Positions 32,597 to 41,267 of a stretch of 64,000 nucleotides of DNA are shown one piece after another; position 1 is the first letter of the stretch; every line of letters begins with the position of its first letter. The notes under the pieces are model-generated. The model was given only the letters and a program-made list of their open reading frames with translations, was not told where the DNA came from and made no database searches. The DNA is from Pseudomonas brassicacearum subsp. neoaurantiaca (GTDB taxonomy: Bacteria > Pseudomonadota > Gammaproteobacteria > Pseudomonadales > Pseudomonadaceae). Location of the stretch: NCBI RefSeq assembly GCF_013608025.1, contig NZ_VDLV01000031.1, positions 208 through 64,207 of the forward strand. The letters run 5' to 3'. Both the position numbers and the translations under genes were made by a program.

Positions 32597-33928
32597 ATGA
32601 AGAAGGCAAAACTAAGCCTCGCCTGGCAGATCCTCATCGGTCTGGTGCTCGGGATTGCAATCGGTGCGCTGCTCAACCACTTCAGTGCCGAGAAGGCCTG
32701 GTGGATCAGCAACGTGCTGCAACCGGCAGGCGATATCTTTATCCGTCTGATCAAGATGATCGTGATCCCTATCGTGATCTCTTCGCTGATCGTCGGCATT
32801 GCCGGGGTCGGGGACGCCAAGAAACTTGGGCGCATCGGTTTCAAGACCATCATTTACTTTGAAATCGTCACGACCATCGCCATTGTCGTGGGCCTGCTGT
32901 TGGCGAACTTCTTCCAGCCGGGCAGCGGCATCGACATGAGCACCCTAGGTACAGTGGATATTTCCAAGTACCAGGCCACGGCCGCCGAGGTCCAGCATGA
33001 GCATGCGTTCGTGCAGACGATCCTCAACCTGATCCCATCGAACATCTTCGCCGCCGTCGCTCGCGGCGAGATGCTGCCGATCATCTTCTTCTCCGTGCTG
33101 TTCGGCCTCGGCTTGTCCAGCCTGCAATCGGACCTGCGCGACCCGCTGGTGAAGATGTTCCAGGGCGTCTCGGAAAGCATGTTCAAGGTCACTCACATGA
33201 TCATGAGCTACGCGCCAATCGGTGTGTTTGCCCTGATCGCAGTGACCGTCGCCAACTTCGGTTTCGCTTCCCTGCTGCCGCTGGCGAAACTGGTCATCCT
33301 GGTTTATGTCGCCATCGCCTTCTTCGCCTTCGTGGTGCTGGGCCTGATCGCTCGCCTGTTCGGTTTCTCGGTGATCAAGTTGATGCGCATCTTCAAGGAT
33401 GAGCTGGTGCTGGCCTACTCCACCGCCAGTTCCGAAACCGTGTTGCCACGGGTGATCGAGAAGATGGAGGCGTACGGTGCGCCGAAAGCCATTTGCAGCT
33501 TCGTGGTGCCCACCGGTTATTCGTTCAACCTCGACGGTTCGACCCTGTACCAAAGCATCGCGGCGATTTTCATCGCCCAGCTGTACGGCATCGACTTGTC
33601 CATCGGTCAGCAATTGATGCTGGTATTGACCTTGATGGTGACCTCCAAGGGTATTGCTGGCGTGCCGGGCGTATCGTTCGTGGTGCTGCTGGCCACGTTG
33701 GGCAGCGTTGGCATTCCGCTGGAAGGCCTGGCGTTCATTGCCGGTGTCGACCGCATCATGGACATGGCCCGTACAGCGCTGAACGTGATCGGCAACGCCC
33801 TGGCCGTGCTGGTCATTTCCCGCTGGGAAGGCATGTACGACGATGCCAAGGGCCAGCGCTACTGGAACTCCCTGCCGCACTGGCGCAGCAAGGAGCCGCT
33901 GCCGGCTGGGGAAACTTCTAGCCGTTGA
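32597..33928 (+). CDS. gltP: glutamate/aspartate:proton symporter GltP
   Basis: A 443-residue inner-membrane transporter of the dicarboxylate/amino acid:cation symporter (SLC1-like) family. Eight membrane helices and two re-entrant hairpins are expected; the substrate signatures are visible as TASSETVLPRVIEKM (hairpin 1, near residue 275) and TGYSFNLDGSTLY (helix 7). A ribosome site AAGGGTAA precedes the ATG. The gene stands alone with a terminator at 34103-34126. Family members also carry C4-dicarboxylates, so the exact substrate is inferred from synteny with PA5479. Confidence 0.9.
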   Translation: MKKAKLSLAWQILIGLVLGIAIGALLNHFSAEKAWWISNVLQPAGDIFIRLIKMIVIPIVISSLIVGIAGVGDAKKLGRIGFKTIIYFEIVTTIAIVVGLLLANFFQPGSGIDMSTLGTVDISKYQATAAEVQHEHAFVQTILNLIPSNIFAAVARGEMLPIIFFSVLFGLGLSSLQSDLRDPLVKMFQGVSESMFKVTHMIMSYAPIGVFALIAVTVANFGFASLLPLAKLVILVYVAIAFFAFVVLGLIARLFGFSVIKLMRIFKDELVLAYSTASSETVLPRVIEKMEAYGAPKAICSFVVPTGYSFNLDGSTLYQSIAAIFIAQLYGIDLSIGQQLMLVLTLMVTSKGIAGVPGVSFVVLLATLGSVGIPLEGLAFIAGVDRIMDMARTALNVIGNALAVLVISRWEGMYDDAKGQRYWNSLPHWRSKEPLPAGETSSR

Positions 33929-33982
33929 TCAGTGAAGGGCGTTTGGGCCAGCATCAAGGTGCCTGAACAGCCCCTGATCATT

Positions 33983-34070
33983 GTGGGAGCGAGCTTGCTC
34001 GCGATTGCGTCAGATCCGTCACCCTTGTTATTGGCTGACACACCGCCATCGCGAGCAAGCTCGCTCCCAC
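33983..34070. repeat. BIME: inverted pair of family B REPs
   Basis: GTGGGAGCGAGCTTGCTCGC at left and its inverted copy ending GCTCGCTCCCAC at right, with TTGGCTGACACACC between. Follows gltP. Confidence 0.9.
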
Positions 34071-34102
34071 GGGTTTCATTGATCATCTGTGCAGTGCCAA
34101 TC

Positions 34103-34126
34103 AAACCCCGGAGAAATCCGGGGTTT
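34103..34126 (+). terminator. terminator after gltP
   Basis: AAACCCCGGA-GAAA-TCCGGGGTTT, a perfect 10-bp stem beyond the REP pair; only a short T-run. Confidence 0.75.
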
Positions 34127-34180
34127 GTCGTTTCTGCCAGCCCCGCTATCATGCGCCGCATCTTCCGGGGGATTTAACCG

Positions 34181-35410
34181 ATGCTCAATGGCCTGTGGCT
34201 TGGCTTCTTTATCGTGGCAGCCGTGTCGGCGCTGGCGCAGTGGCTGATCGGCGGCAACGCCGGAATCTTCGCCGCCATGGTGGAAAGCATCTTTGCCATG
34301 GCCAAGCTGTCGGTCGAAGTCATGGTCTTGCTGTTCGGTACCTTGACGCTGTGGCTGGGATTCCTGCGCATCGCTGAAAAAGCCGGCATCGTCGACTGGC
34401 TGGCCAAGGCCCTTGGCCCGCTGTTCCTGCGCTTGATGCCGGAAGTGCCCGCCGGCCACCCGGCGATCGGCTTGATTACCCTCAATTTCGCTGCCAACGG
34501 TCTGGGGCTGGACAACGCCGCCACGCCCATTGGCCTCAAGGCCATGCGCGCCCTGCAAGATCTCAATCCCAGCCCGACCATCGCCAGCAACGCGCAAATC
34601 CTGTTCCTGGTACTGAACGCGTCGTCGTTGACCCTGCTGCCCGTCACTATCTTCATGTACCGCGCCCAGCAAGGCGCGCCGGACCCGACTCTGGTGTTCC
34701 TGCCGATCCTGCTCGCCACCAGCGCCTCGACCCTGATGGGGCTGCTGTCCGTGGCGTTCATGCAGCGTCTGCGCCTGTGGGATCCGGTGGTGCTGGCCTA
34801 TCTGATTCCGGGTGCGCTGGCGCTGGGCGGCTTCATGGCGCTGTTGGCGACGCTCTCGGCCACTGCGCTGGCGGGGCTGTCGTCGATCTTGGGCAACCTG
34901 ACGCTGTTCGGCTTGATCGTCCTGTTCCTGGTGGTGGGCGCGCTGCGCAAGGTGAAGGTGTACGAAACGTTCGTCGAAGGCGCGAAGGAGGGCTTCGACG
35001 TCGCCAAGAGCCTGTTGCCCTACCTGGTGGCGATGCTTTGCGCCGTCGGTGTTTTGCGGGCTTCGGGCGCGCTGGATTTCGGCCTGGACGGCATCCGTCA
35101 CCTGGTGCAATGGGCGGGCCTGGACACGCGTTTTGTCGACGCGCTGCCGACGGCCATGGTCAAGCCGTTCTCCGGCAGTGCCGCCCGGGCGATGCTGATC
35201 GAAACCATGAAGACTTCCGGGGTGGACAGCTTTCCGTCCCTGGTGGCGGCGACCATCCAGGGCAGCACCGAAACCACCTTCTACGTGCTGGCGGTCTATT
35301 TCGGTGCCGTAGGGATCCAGCGCGCGCGCCATGCGGTGGGTTGCGCGCTGCTGGCTGAATTGGCCGGCGTGGTGGCGGCTATCGGGGTTTGCTACTGGTT
35401 CTTCGGCTGA
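34181..35410 (+). CDS. SpmAB-like nucleoside recognition membrane protein
   Basis: A 409-residue inner-membrane protein with about ten helices and two Gate/nucleoside-recognition domains, corresponding to Bacillus spore maturation proteins SpmA (about 1-200) and SpmB (about 225-409) fused in one chain. The duplicated gate signatures are ITLNFAANGLGLDNAATPIG and KPFSGSAARAMLIE...GSTETTFY. Fused forms are common in Gram-negatives that do not sporulate, where the role is unknown; a transporter role is plausible. It follows gltP and its REP pair. Confidence 0.85.
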   Translation: MLNGLWLGFFIVAAVSALAQWLIGGNAGIFAAMVESIFAMAKLSVEVMVLLFGTLTLWLGFLRIAEKAGIVDWLAKALGPLFLRLMPEVPAGHPAIGLITLNFAANGLGLDNAATPIGLKAMRALQDLNPSPTIASNAQILFLVLNASSLTLLPVTIFMYRAQQGAPDPTLVFLPILLATSASTLMGLLSVAFMQRLRLWDPVVLAYLIPGALALGGFMALLATLSATALAGLSSILGNLTLFGLIVLFLVVGALRKVKVYETFVEGAKEGFDVAKSLLPYLVAMLCAVGVLRASGALDFGLDGIRHLVQWAGLDTRFVDALPTAMVKPFSGSAARAMLIETMKTSGVDSFPSLVAATIQGSTETTFYVLAVYFGAVGIQRARHAVGCALLAELAGVVAAIGVCYWFFG

Positions 35411-35474
35411 CCGGCGGAGTGAGTTGCTCACGATAACGATGATCGGTTGACACATCTGTTGGATGTGCCGCCGT

Positions 35475-35567
35475 CATCGCGAGCAAGCTCGGCTCCCACA
35501 GGTCAAGTGTCTTCCCCCGAGGCCATGAACGCCGCAGATCCCCTGTGGGAGCGAGCTTGCTCGCGAT
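35475..35567. repeat. BIME: inverted pair of family B REPs
   Basis: An ATCGCGAGCAAGCTC copy with an inserted G (CTCGGCTCCCAC) at left and GTGGGAGCGAGCTTGCTCGC at right, in the convergent gap. Confidence 0.9.
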
Positions 35568-35583
35568 AAGGTCCGGAGGACCT

Positions 35584-36591
35584 TCAGTCGGTCACCTCGA
35601 AACGCAGCACGCCGATCATCTGGCCATTCTCCGTCAGCACTCGCACCTGCCATTTGCCTGTCGGGTTGTCTGGGAAATTCTGCTTATGAGTCCAGGCCCG
35701 ATAGCCTTCCTTGCGCCCGCCATGGATGTCCAAGGCGATGCGGTCCACTTCTTTGCCGTTGAATTGCCAGACGTGGTAAATGCGCTCGTCGAGCCCTCGC
35801 GGGGCATTGATGGCGGTGTAGGCATACAGGCCATTGCTGCGAATCTGCGCCGCGCTGACTTGCTTGAGGCTGGCGCCCGGTGTGCGATCTTCCACTTGGG
35901 TGCTGATCGCCACTTCGGTCATCCATAGCGTCGCGGGTGGTACCCAGGAGCGCAGCACCCAGCCGGCGGCGCCAATTCCCAAGGTAATGCACAGAATCGC
36001 CAACGCGTTGCGCACGGTACGAATCGGAAAGATCGAGGCCAGGCTCGGGAACGACAACAGCATGGCGATGCCCAGCGCCAGTTTGAAGCTCTGGTCGGTG
36101 GTCAGGTGGACAATTACCGGCAGCGCGGTGAGCAGCGCGGCGAACAGCGTCAGCGTGTGCAACGCCAGGAACGCCCAGCGCCGGGGGGCCAGCCATTTGT
36201 AATACAGCGGGTCAATGATCGAAATCAGTGCCGCGATCGTCAGCAGGCCGGTAAAGACCAGCTGGCTGCTGTTCCAAGTAGTGGTGATGAAGAAAAACGG
36301 CAGGACGAAAAACAGGCTTTCCTGGTGAATCATTTGCGTGGCGTAGCGCAACAGCGGCTGGGGTATTTCCCGTTTGAAAATTTTGGTGAACAGCCGCGTC
36401 AGGGTGTTTTCCAGCATCAGCCAGAGCCAGCTCACCAACATGATGATGGTGATCCAGGTCGCCAGGCTCTGCTGACGGTCCACCAGCATGAAGCTGCCGA
36501 CCCCGGAAACAAAACCGCCGAGCGCGATGACCCCTGGATAGCGCTTCATCAGCTCTAGGATGCGCTGGATTAAATGAGTCAGGTTCGGCAT
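35584..36591 (-). CDS. DUF5924/DUF2914 membrane protein
   Basis: A 335-residue protein with about seven membrane segments in the first 215 residues (the DUF5924 region) and a C-terminal soluble domain of about 110 residues resembling DUF2914 (VWQFNGKEVDRIALDIHGG, then WQVRVLTENGQ). DUF2914 domains are thought to sit in the periplasm. The role is unknown. It ends beside a REP pair and has its own upstream gap with another REP pair. Confidence 0.75.
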   Translation of the reverse strand: MPNLTHLIQRILELMKRYPGVIALGGFVSGVGSFMLVDRQQSLATWITIIMLVSWLWLMLENTLTRLFTKIFKREIPQPLLRYATQMIHQESLFFVLPFFFITTTWNSSQLVFTGLLTIAALISIIDPLYYKWLAPRRWAFLALHTLTLFAALLTALPVIVHLTTDQSFKLALGIAMLLSFPSLASIFPIRTVRNALAILCITLGIGAAGWVLRSWVPPATLWMTEVAISTQVEDRTPGASLKQVSAAQIRSNGLYAYTAINAPRGLDERIYHVWQFNGKEVDRIALDIHGGRKEGYRAWTHKQNFPDNPTGKWQVRVLTENGQMIGVLRFEVTD

Positions 36592-36690
36592 TCGGCGGTT
36601 TCACAGTAAGTCGTAGGAAATATCCCTGACAGAGTATCGCCAGGGCGCTGACATGGCGAGGATCGCGACGCGTCCGGTGATTATCTTACT

Positions 36691-36807
36691 TGGCGAGGGA
36701 GCTTGCTCCCGCTGGCCTGCGAAGCGGGCCCCAGCCTTTCTTCAGATAGACCGCATCGCCCGGTTGCGGCTGCTGCGCAGCCGAGCGGGAGCAAGCTCCC
36801 TCGCCAC
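36691..36807. repeat. BIME: inverted pair of family A REPs
   Basis: TGGCGAGGGAGCTTGCTCCC at left and an inverted copy ending CTCCCTCGCCAC at right, between the DUF5924 gene and the M16 peptidase gene. Confidence 0.9.
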
Positions 36808-36864
36808 GGGATCGCGTTGTCATGGGCTGGAGTCATCGTCGGCAGGCTCGTCCCACAGCGCGGC

Positions 36865-38253
36865 TCAATCGGTCGTCGGTCGCGTCCTGCGGCGCACCAG
36901 CCAGCCCAGCAACACCAGCAACAACGCGACCAACCCACCCAGCCCCCAGACAAGCTGGTCATCACTGAGCAACGGTTTCTCGATGCGCAAATATCCCGGG
37001 TCCTTGAGCAGTTCGCGCAGGGCCCGGTTGGCTTGTTCCAGGCTGACGTCCTGCAGGCGCGCGGCGGGATTGGCGAAGCGGCCGTCTTCGTAGTCGCCGA
37101 GGGCGCTCCAGTAGTAATCCGCCAGGGCGCTGTTGCCTTGGACGGCCCAGGACTGGTGGGCAATGGCGGCGCGTTTTATCCGCACGAAACTCTCGGGATT
37201 CAGGCCGTCCTTGAGTAACGTGCTGCGCAGCTGTTCCAACGACTGTTCGGCTAGCGGCAGGTCCTCGCGGGCCAGGTCGGCGTTCAGGCTCATGAAACCG
37301 ACGCCGCCCAGCACTTCCCGCTCCGTCCAAGGCCCATAGGACAGGCCGTCGGCCAAGCGCAATTGGCGATAGAGCGCCCAATCCAGATATTCCTTGAGCA
37401 GGTCGAAGGTCTCGTCGTGTTGCTCTTCCAGCACCGGTTCCGGGAACAGCCAGTGGAGCTTGGCGCCATTGCCGACCAGGCCTTGGATGAGGTTGCGCTT
37501 GGTGACCGCGCTGTAGCGGATCTGGGGCAGCGGTTCGTGGACACTGGGCTCGACCGGCTCAAGCTCGCCGAAGGTGCGATCCAGATACGCCGGCAGCAAT
37601 CGATCGAGGTCGCCAACCACGATCAAAGTCATATTGTTCGGCGCGTACCAGGCCTTGCGCACCTGCTCGAGTCGGGCGAGGGACAGATGTTCGACCTCGG
37701 CCCGTTCCTCGCAACGCAAGCCCAGCTCCACCGCCAGTTGATTGCTGGCCTTGTGGCCCAGGTCTTGATGGTCCAGCCAGCGTTGCAGATGGGTGTAGTG
37801 CCCGCCGTCCTCGCGTTCAACCACCCGTTTGGCCGCGGCCAGGGCCTTTTCATCGATGCGGGTACGGGTCAGCAACGCCAGCAGCAAGTCCAGGACCTTG
37901 CGTTGGTTGCTCGCCGGCGCCTCGATGACAAACGTGGTATCGGCGTTGCTGGTAAAGGCATTCCACTCGCCGCCCAGGGCCTGCATGCGTTCTTCCAGGC
38001 CACCTTCACCCGTATCGTCGACGCCACTGAACAGCAGATGTTCGAGCAGGTGCGGCAGCTCTTTGTCGGCGCAGTTGAAATCATCGAGGCCAACGCCCAC
38101 CACCAGCCGAATCGCCACATGCCCGCGTTCCGTGCCGGGCTTGAGTATGAGCTGCATGCCGTTGGGCAACGTGTAGCCTTCAACCTGGAATCGATCCACG
38201 GCGAACGCGGGCAAGGAACCGAACAAAAGCAAGGCGAGCAACAGACAACGCAT
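36865..38253 (-). CDS. M16 zinc peptidase with C-terminal membrane anchor
   Basis: A 462-residue insulinase-family protein: signal peptide (MRCLLLALLLFGSLPAFA), N-terminal M16 domain with the inverted zinc site HLLEH in ELPHLLEHLLFSG (about residues 75-85) and the third ligand in VVEREDGG about 75 residues later, a second inactive M16 domain, and a C-terminal helix (about 430-450) followed by RRRTRP. It should be held at the outer face of the inner membrane. ATG 38253 has an AGGAAG site. Substrate unknown. It has only one N- and one C-half and no partner gene beside it. Confidence 0.85.
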   Translation of the reverse strand: MRCLLLALLLFGSLPAFAVDRFQVEGYTLPNGMQLILKPGTERGHVAIRLVVGVGLDDFNCADKELPHLLEHLLFSGVDDTGEGGLEERMQALGGEWNAFTSNADTTFVIEAPASNQRKVLDLLLALLTRTRIDEKALAAAKRVVEREDGGHYTHLQRWLDHQDLGHKASNQLAVELGLRCEERAEVEHLSLARLEQVRKAWYAPNNMTLIVVGDLDRLLPAYLDRTFGELEPVEPSVHEPLPQIRYSAVTKRNLIQGLVGNGAKLHWLFPEPVLEEQHDETFDLLKEYLDWALYRQLRLADGLSYGPWTEREVLGGVGFMSLNADLAREDLPLAEQSLEQLRSTLLKDGLNPESFVRIKRAAIAHQSWAVQGNSALADYYWSALGDYEDGRFANPAARLQDVSLEQANRALRELLKDPGYLRIEKPLLSDDQLVWGLGGLVALLLVLLGWLVRRRTRPTTD

Positions 38254-38303
38254 AGCGGGCTTCCTGGCGGCTGAATGAAGATCCATGGTGCCGGGCTAGC
38301 CTT

Positions 38304-38380
38304 CATCGCCAGCAGGCTCGCTCCCACATCGAATGTACGCTGCGTTCATGACCGCGGGAGTTGCCTGGCTCGCGATTGGC
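38304..38380. repeat. degenerate family B REP pair
   Basis: CATCGCCAGCAGGCTCGCTC at left and a decayed inverted copy (GCGGGAGTTGCCTGGCTCGC) at right, upstream of the M16 gene. Confidence 0.7.
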
Positions 38381-38425
38381 TTGCGCCCCGGACCCCTTTT
38401 AATGACTGGCCAGGACGCCAGTCGT

Positions 38426-40084
38426 TCACGGCGAATGGGTAATATCGGAAATTTCATCGGCGGCCAGTGCGCCAATTTCGGACGTTTCCAGCACCACGTA
38501 GGCGCTGCCGCAGAACAGCGAGTTCAGGCGCCGCATGTCGGCGATCAGTTCCAGGTGCAGGGAGCTGGTCTCCAGGCTTTGCACGACCTTGCGGTGCAGG
38601 CGGCTGACGTGGGCATGGGCCATCCGCCGTTCCTGGGCCCGAAAACGCCGTTTCTCACGCAGCAGTTGGCGAGCGCTTTCCCGGTCGGCGCTGAGAAAAA
38701 CCGACAACCCCAGCCGCAGGTTGGCGATCAGGTGGCTGTGCAGCCCCGCCAATTCCTCCAGGCCCACCTCGGAAAACGAACGGCGTTGTGAGGTTTTTTG
38801 CTGCTGGACCTTGCGCAACATCCGTTCGATCAGGTCACTGGCCAGCTTCAGGTTGATGGCGAGCTCGATGATTTCCGCCCAGCGACGGCTGTCCTGCTCG
38901 CTGAGGTCTTCCCGGGGCATTTGCGCCATGTAGAGCTTGATCGAACTGCACAGCGCTTCGACGTCGTCGCTCATGCTGCGCACCTGCTGGGTGATTGCCG
39001 TTTGCTCGCCCCGCAGCACGCCGAGCATGGCTTCGAGCATGTTTTCGATCAGGTCGCCGATGCGCAAGGTTTCCCGGGCGGCGTTCGCCAGTGCCAGGCT
39101 CGGGGTAGCGAGGGCGGTGGGGTCCAGGTGTCGGGACGTGGCCTTGCCATTGGTTTCCGGGCGTTCCGGCAGCAACCAGGCACAAAGCCTGGCCATCGGC
39201 CCGACGCTGGGCAACAGCACCAGGCAACGCACGGTGTTGTAGAGCAAGTGGAAACCAATCACGGTTTCCTGGGGGCTGAAATCCAGGCTGTCCAACCAGC
39301 TCACCAGCGGATCGAGCACCGGAATGATCAGCAACAGGCCGATCAGCTTGTACAACAGGCTGCCCAGCGCCACCTGGCGGCCGGCGGCGTTCTGCATGCT
39401 GGTGCTGAGAAACGCCAGCACGCCGCTGCCGATGTTGGCGCCGATCACCAGGCCGATGGCCACCGGCAAACTGATCACCGCGGCGCCAGCCAGTGTCGCA
39501 GTCAGCAACACTGCCGCCAGGCTGGAATAGGAGATCATCGCGAACAACGCACCGACCAACGCATCGAGCAGGACATCGCCGGTCAGCGAGGCGAAGATCA
39601 CCTTCACCCCTTGGGCCTGGGTGATGGGCGCAGCGGCTTCGACGATCAACTGCAAGGCCAGGATGATCAGGCCCAGGCCGATACCGACCCGGCCCATTTG
39701 CCCGACGCGGGTCTGTTTGCGCGACAGGAAGAAAATCACCCCGAGAAAAATCAGCAGCGGCGACAACCACGACAGATCGAGGGTGAGCACCCGTGCCATC
39801 AATGCGGTGCCGACATCGGCGCCCAGCATGGTCGCCAGCGCGGGGGTCAGTGCCATCAGGCCCTGGCCGACGAAGGAGGTGACCAGCATGGCCGTGGCGT
39901 TGCTGCTCTGGACCATGGCGGTCACCATGATGCCCGCGATAAACGCCAGCCAGCGGCGGGACATGTTCTGGCCAATGACATGGCGCAGGTTCGAGCCGTA
40001 GACCCGCAAGATGCCGGTACGGACGATATGCGTGCCCCAGATCAGCAAGGCCACGGCGGAGAGTAGATTCAGCAGGGTCAGCAT
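38426..40084 (-). CDS. Na/Pi cotransporter family protein
   Basis: A 552-residue inner-membrane protein with two internal repeats of the Na/Pi-cotransporter (PF02690-type) fold in the first 330 residues; repeat signatures are MVQSSNATAML (near 60) and the second GANIGSGVLAF segment. A C-terminal cytoplasmic helical region (about 350-552) resembles PhoU. Bacterial members transport phosphate with sodium, and the PhoU-like part may regulate it. ATG 40084 gives MLTLLNLLSAV; the upstream TTG is less likely. Confidence 0.88.
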   Translation of the reverse strand: MLTLLNLLSAVALLIWGTHIVRTGILRVYGSNLRHVIGQNMSRRWLAFIAGIMVTAMVQSSNATAMLVTSFVGQGLMALTPALATMLGADVGTALMARVLTLDLSWLSPLLIFLGVIFFLSRKQTRVGQMGRVGIGLGLIILALQLIVEAAAPITQAQGVKVIFASLTGDVLLDALVGALFAMISYSSLAAVLLTATLAGAAVISLPVAIGLVIGANIGSGVLAFLSTSMQNAAGRQVALGSLLYKLIGLLLIIPVLDPLVSWLDSLDFSPQETVIGFHLLYNTVRCLVLLPSVGPMARLCAWLLPERPETNGKATSRHLDPTALATPSLALANAARETLRIGDLIENMLEAMLGVLRGEQTAITQQVRSMSDDVEALCSSIKLYMAQMPREDLSEQDSRRWAEIIELAINLKLASDLIERMLRKVQQQKTSQRRSFSEVGLEELAGLHSHLIANLRLGLSVFLSADRESARQLLREKRRFRAQERRMAHAHVSRLHRKVVQSLETSSLHLELIADMRRLNSLFCGSAYVVLETSEIGALAADEISDITHSP

Positions 40085-40258
40085 GAGGAGCCCCCTGTTA
40101 GCGTCCCAAAGGGACAAATTGACGGTGCCACATCGTTTTACTTCTTGTACTTAAGCTGTAGTTGCCGAACGGTTCGGACGCCAGCATTGCACAGCTAAAG
40201 AAGCGTTTGAAACAAAACTGTCATAAAAATAAATTCCTCGAAAACACCTCAAACCCCT

Positions 40259-40345
40259 GTGGGAGCGAGCCTGCTCGCGAAGGCGGCATCAACTCCAACA
40301 TCACCGGTTCAGGCAGACCGCTTTCGCGAGCAAGCTCGCTCCCAC
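40259..40345. repeat. BIME: inverted pair of family B REPs
   Basis: GTGGGAGCGAGCCTGCTCGC at left and an inverted copy ending GCTCGCTCCCAC at right. Confidence 0.9.
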
Positions 40346-40378
40346 AGGTTTGCATTCGACGACTTTTATGCAGGCATG

Positions 40379-40403
40379 AAAAAGGGGCTCCCAAGAGCCC
40401 CTT
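40379..40403. terminator. terminator after terC
   Basis: AAGGGGCTC-CCAA-GAGCCCCTT with an A-run on the left, which gives a T-run on the minus strand, 20 bases past the terC stop. Confidence 0.8.
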
Positions 40404-40422
40404 CGTTCATTGCCCTACACCT

Positions 40423-41190
40423 TTACTGACCCGGAACATCCTTGCGCAGTTTCACCGGATCCTGCTGCTTGCGCTTGCGCGCAATGGCGGTGCGCATCTT
40501 GATGTTGATCGCTTCCACCGCCAGCGAGAACGCCATGGCGAAGTAGACGTAGCCTTTTGGCACGTGCACGTCGAACGACTCGGCGATCAGTACGGTACCG
40601 ACCACCAGCAGGAACGACAGCGCCAGCATCTTCAGCGACGGATGCTTGTCGATGAATTCGCTGATCGTGCCCGAGGCCAGCATCATCACCAGCACAGCGA
40701 CGATGATCGCCGCGACCATGACCGGTACATGGGAGACCATGCCGACGGCGGTGATGACCGAGTCCAGGGAGAACACGATGTCGATGATCGCGATCTGGAT
40801 GATGGTGTAGAGGAAATTGCCGCCCTTGCCCGAAGGCCCGTCGTCGCTTTCGTCTTCGCCTTCCAGCGCGTGGTACATCTCCTGGGAGCTTTTCCACAGC
40901 AGGAACAGGCCACCGAAGAACAGGATCAGGTCGCGACCGGAGATGCCCTGGCCGAACACTTCGAACAAATCGGCGGTCAGGCGCATGACCCAAGTGATGG
41001 ACAGCAGCAGCAGGATCCGCGTGACCATGGCCAGGGCCAGGCCGAAGATCCGGGTGCGCGCTTGCATGTGCTTGGGCATGCGGCTGACCAGGATCGAAAT
41101 CATGATGATGTTATCGATGCCCAGGACGATTTCCAGGGCGGTCAGGGTAAAGAAGGCAACCCAGATTTCCGGGTTGGTCAGCCATTCCAT
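40423..41190 (-). CDS. TerC-family membrane protein
   Basis: A 255-residue protein with about seven membrane helices. The TerC acidic motifs are present: LEIVLGIDNIIM (near 20-31) and the duplicated DIVFSLDSVITA (near 137-148), which place two Asp in the membrane. Family members such as Alx and MeeF export manganese or help metallate exported enzymes; tellurite resistance is the historic name only. It ends with a basic tail. No yybP-ykoY riboswitch-like leader fits in the short upstream gap (77 bp) after citMHS, so it may be read through from that gene. Confidence 0.88.
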   Translation of the reverse strand: MEWLTNPEIWVAFFTLTALEIVLGIDNIIMISILVSRMPKHMQARTRIFGLALAMVTRILLLLSITWVMRLTADLFEVFGQGISGRDLILFFGGLFLLWKSSQEMYHALEGEDESDDGPSGKGGNFLYTIIQIAIIDIVFSLDSVITAVGMVSHVPVMVAAIIVAVLVMMLASGTISEFIDKHPSLKMLALSFLLVVGTVLIAESFDVHVPKGYVYFAMAFSLAVEAINIKMRTAIARKRKQQDPVKLRKDVPGQ

Positions 41191-41267
41191 GTGAGTTCCT
41201 TTGAGCGAGTGTTAGGCCGCGCCGCGCCTCCGGTTACCCGAGAGGGGCGACGCAGCGGGCATTGCTT

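Larger units (their letters stand above)
40085..40422. other. intergenic with BIME and terC terminator
   Basis: Contains the REP pair at 40259-40345 and the terminator at 40379-40403. The bases next to 40085 hold the promoter of the Na/Pi gene. Confidence 0.6.

Noticed and set aside
34181..35410. SpmA-SpmB fusion as a sign of sporulation
   Set aside because: Fused SpmAB-like proteins are common in non-sporulating Gram-negatives.
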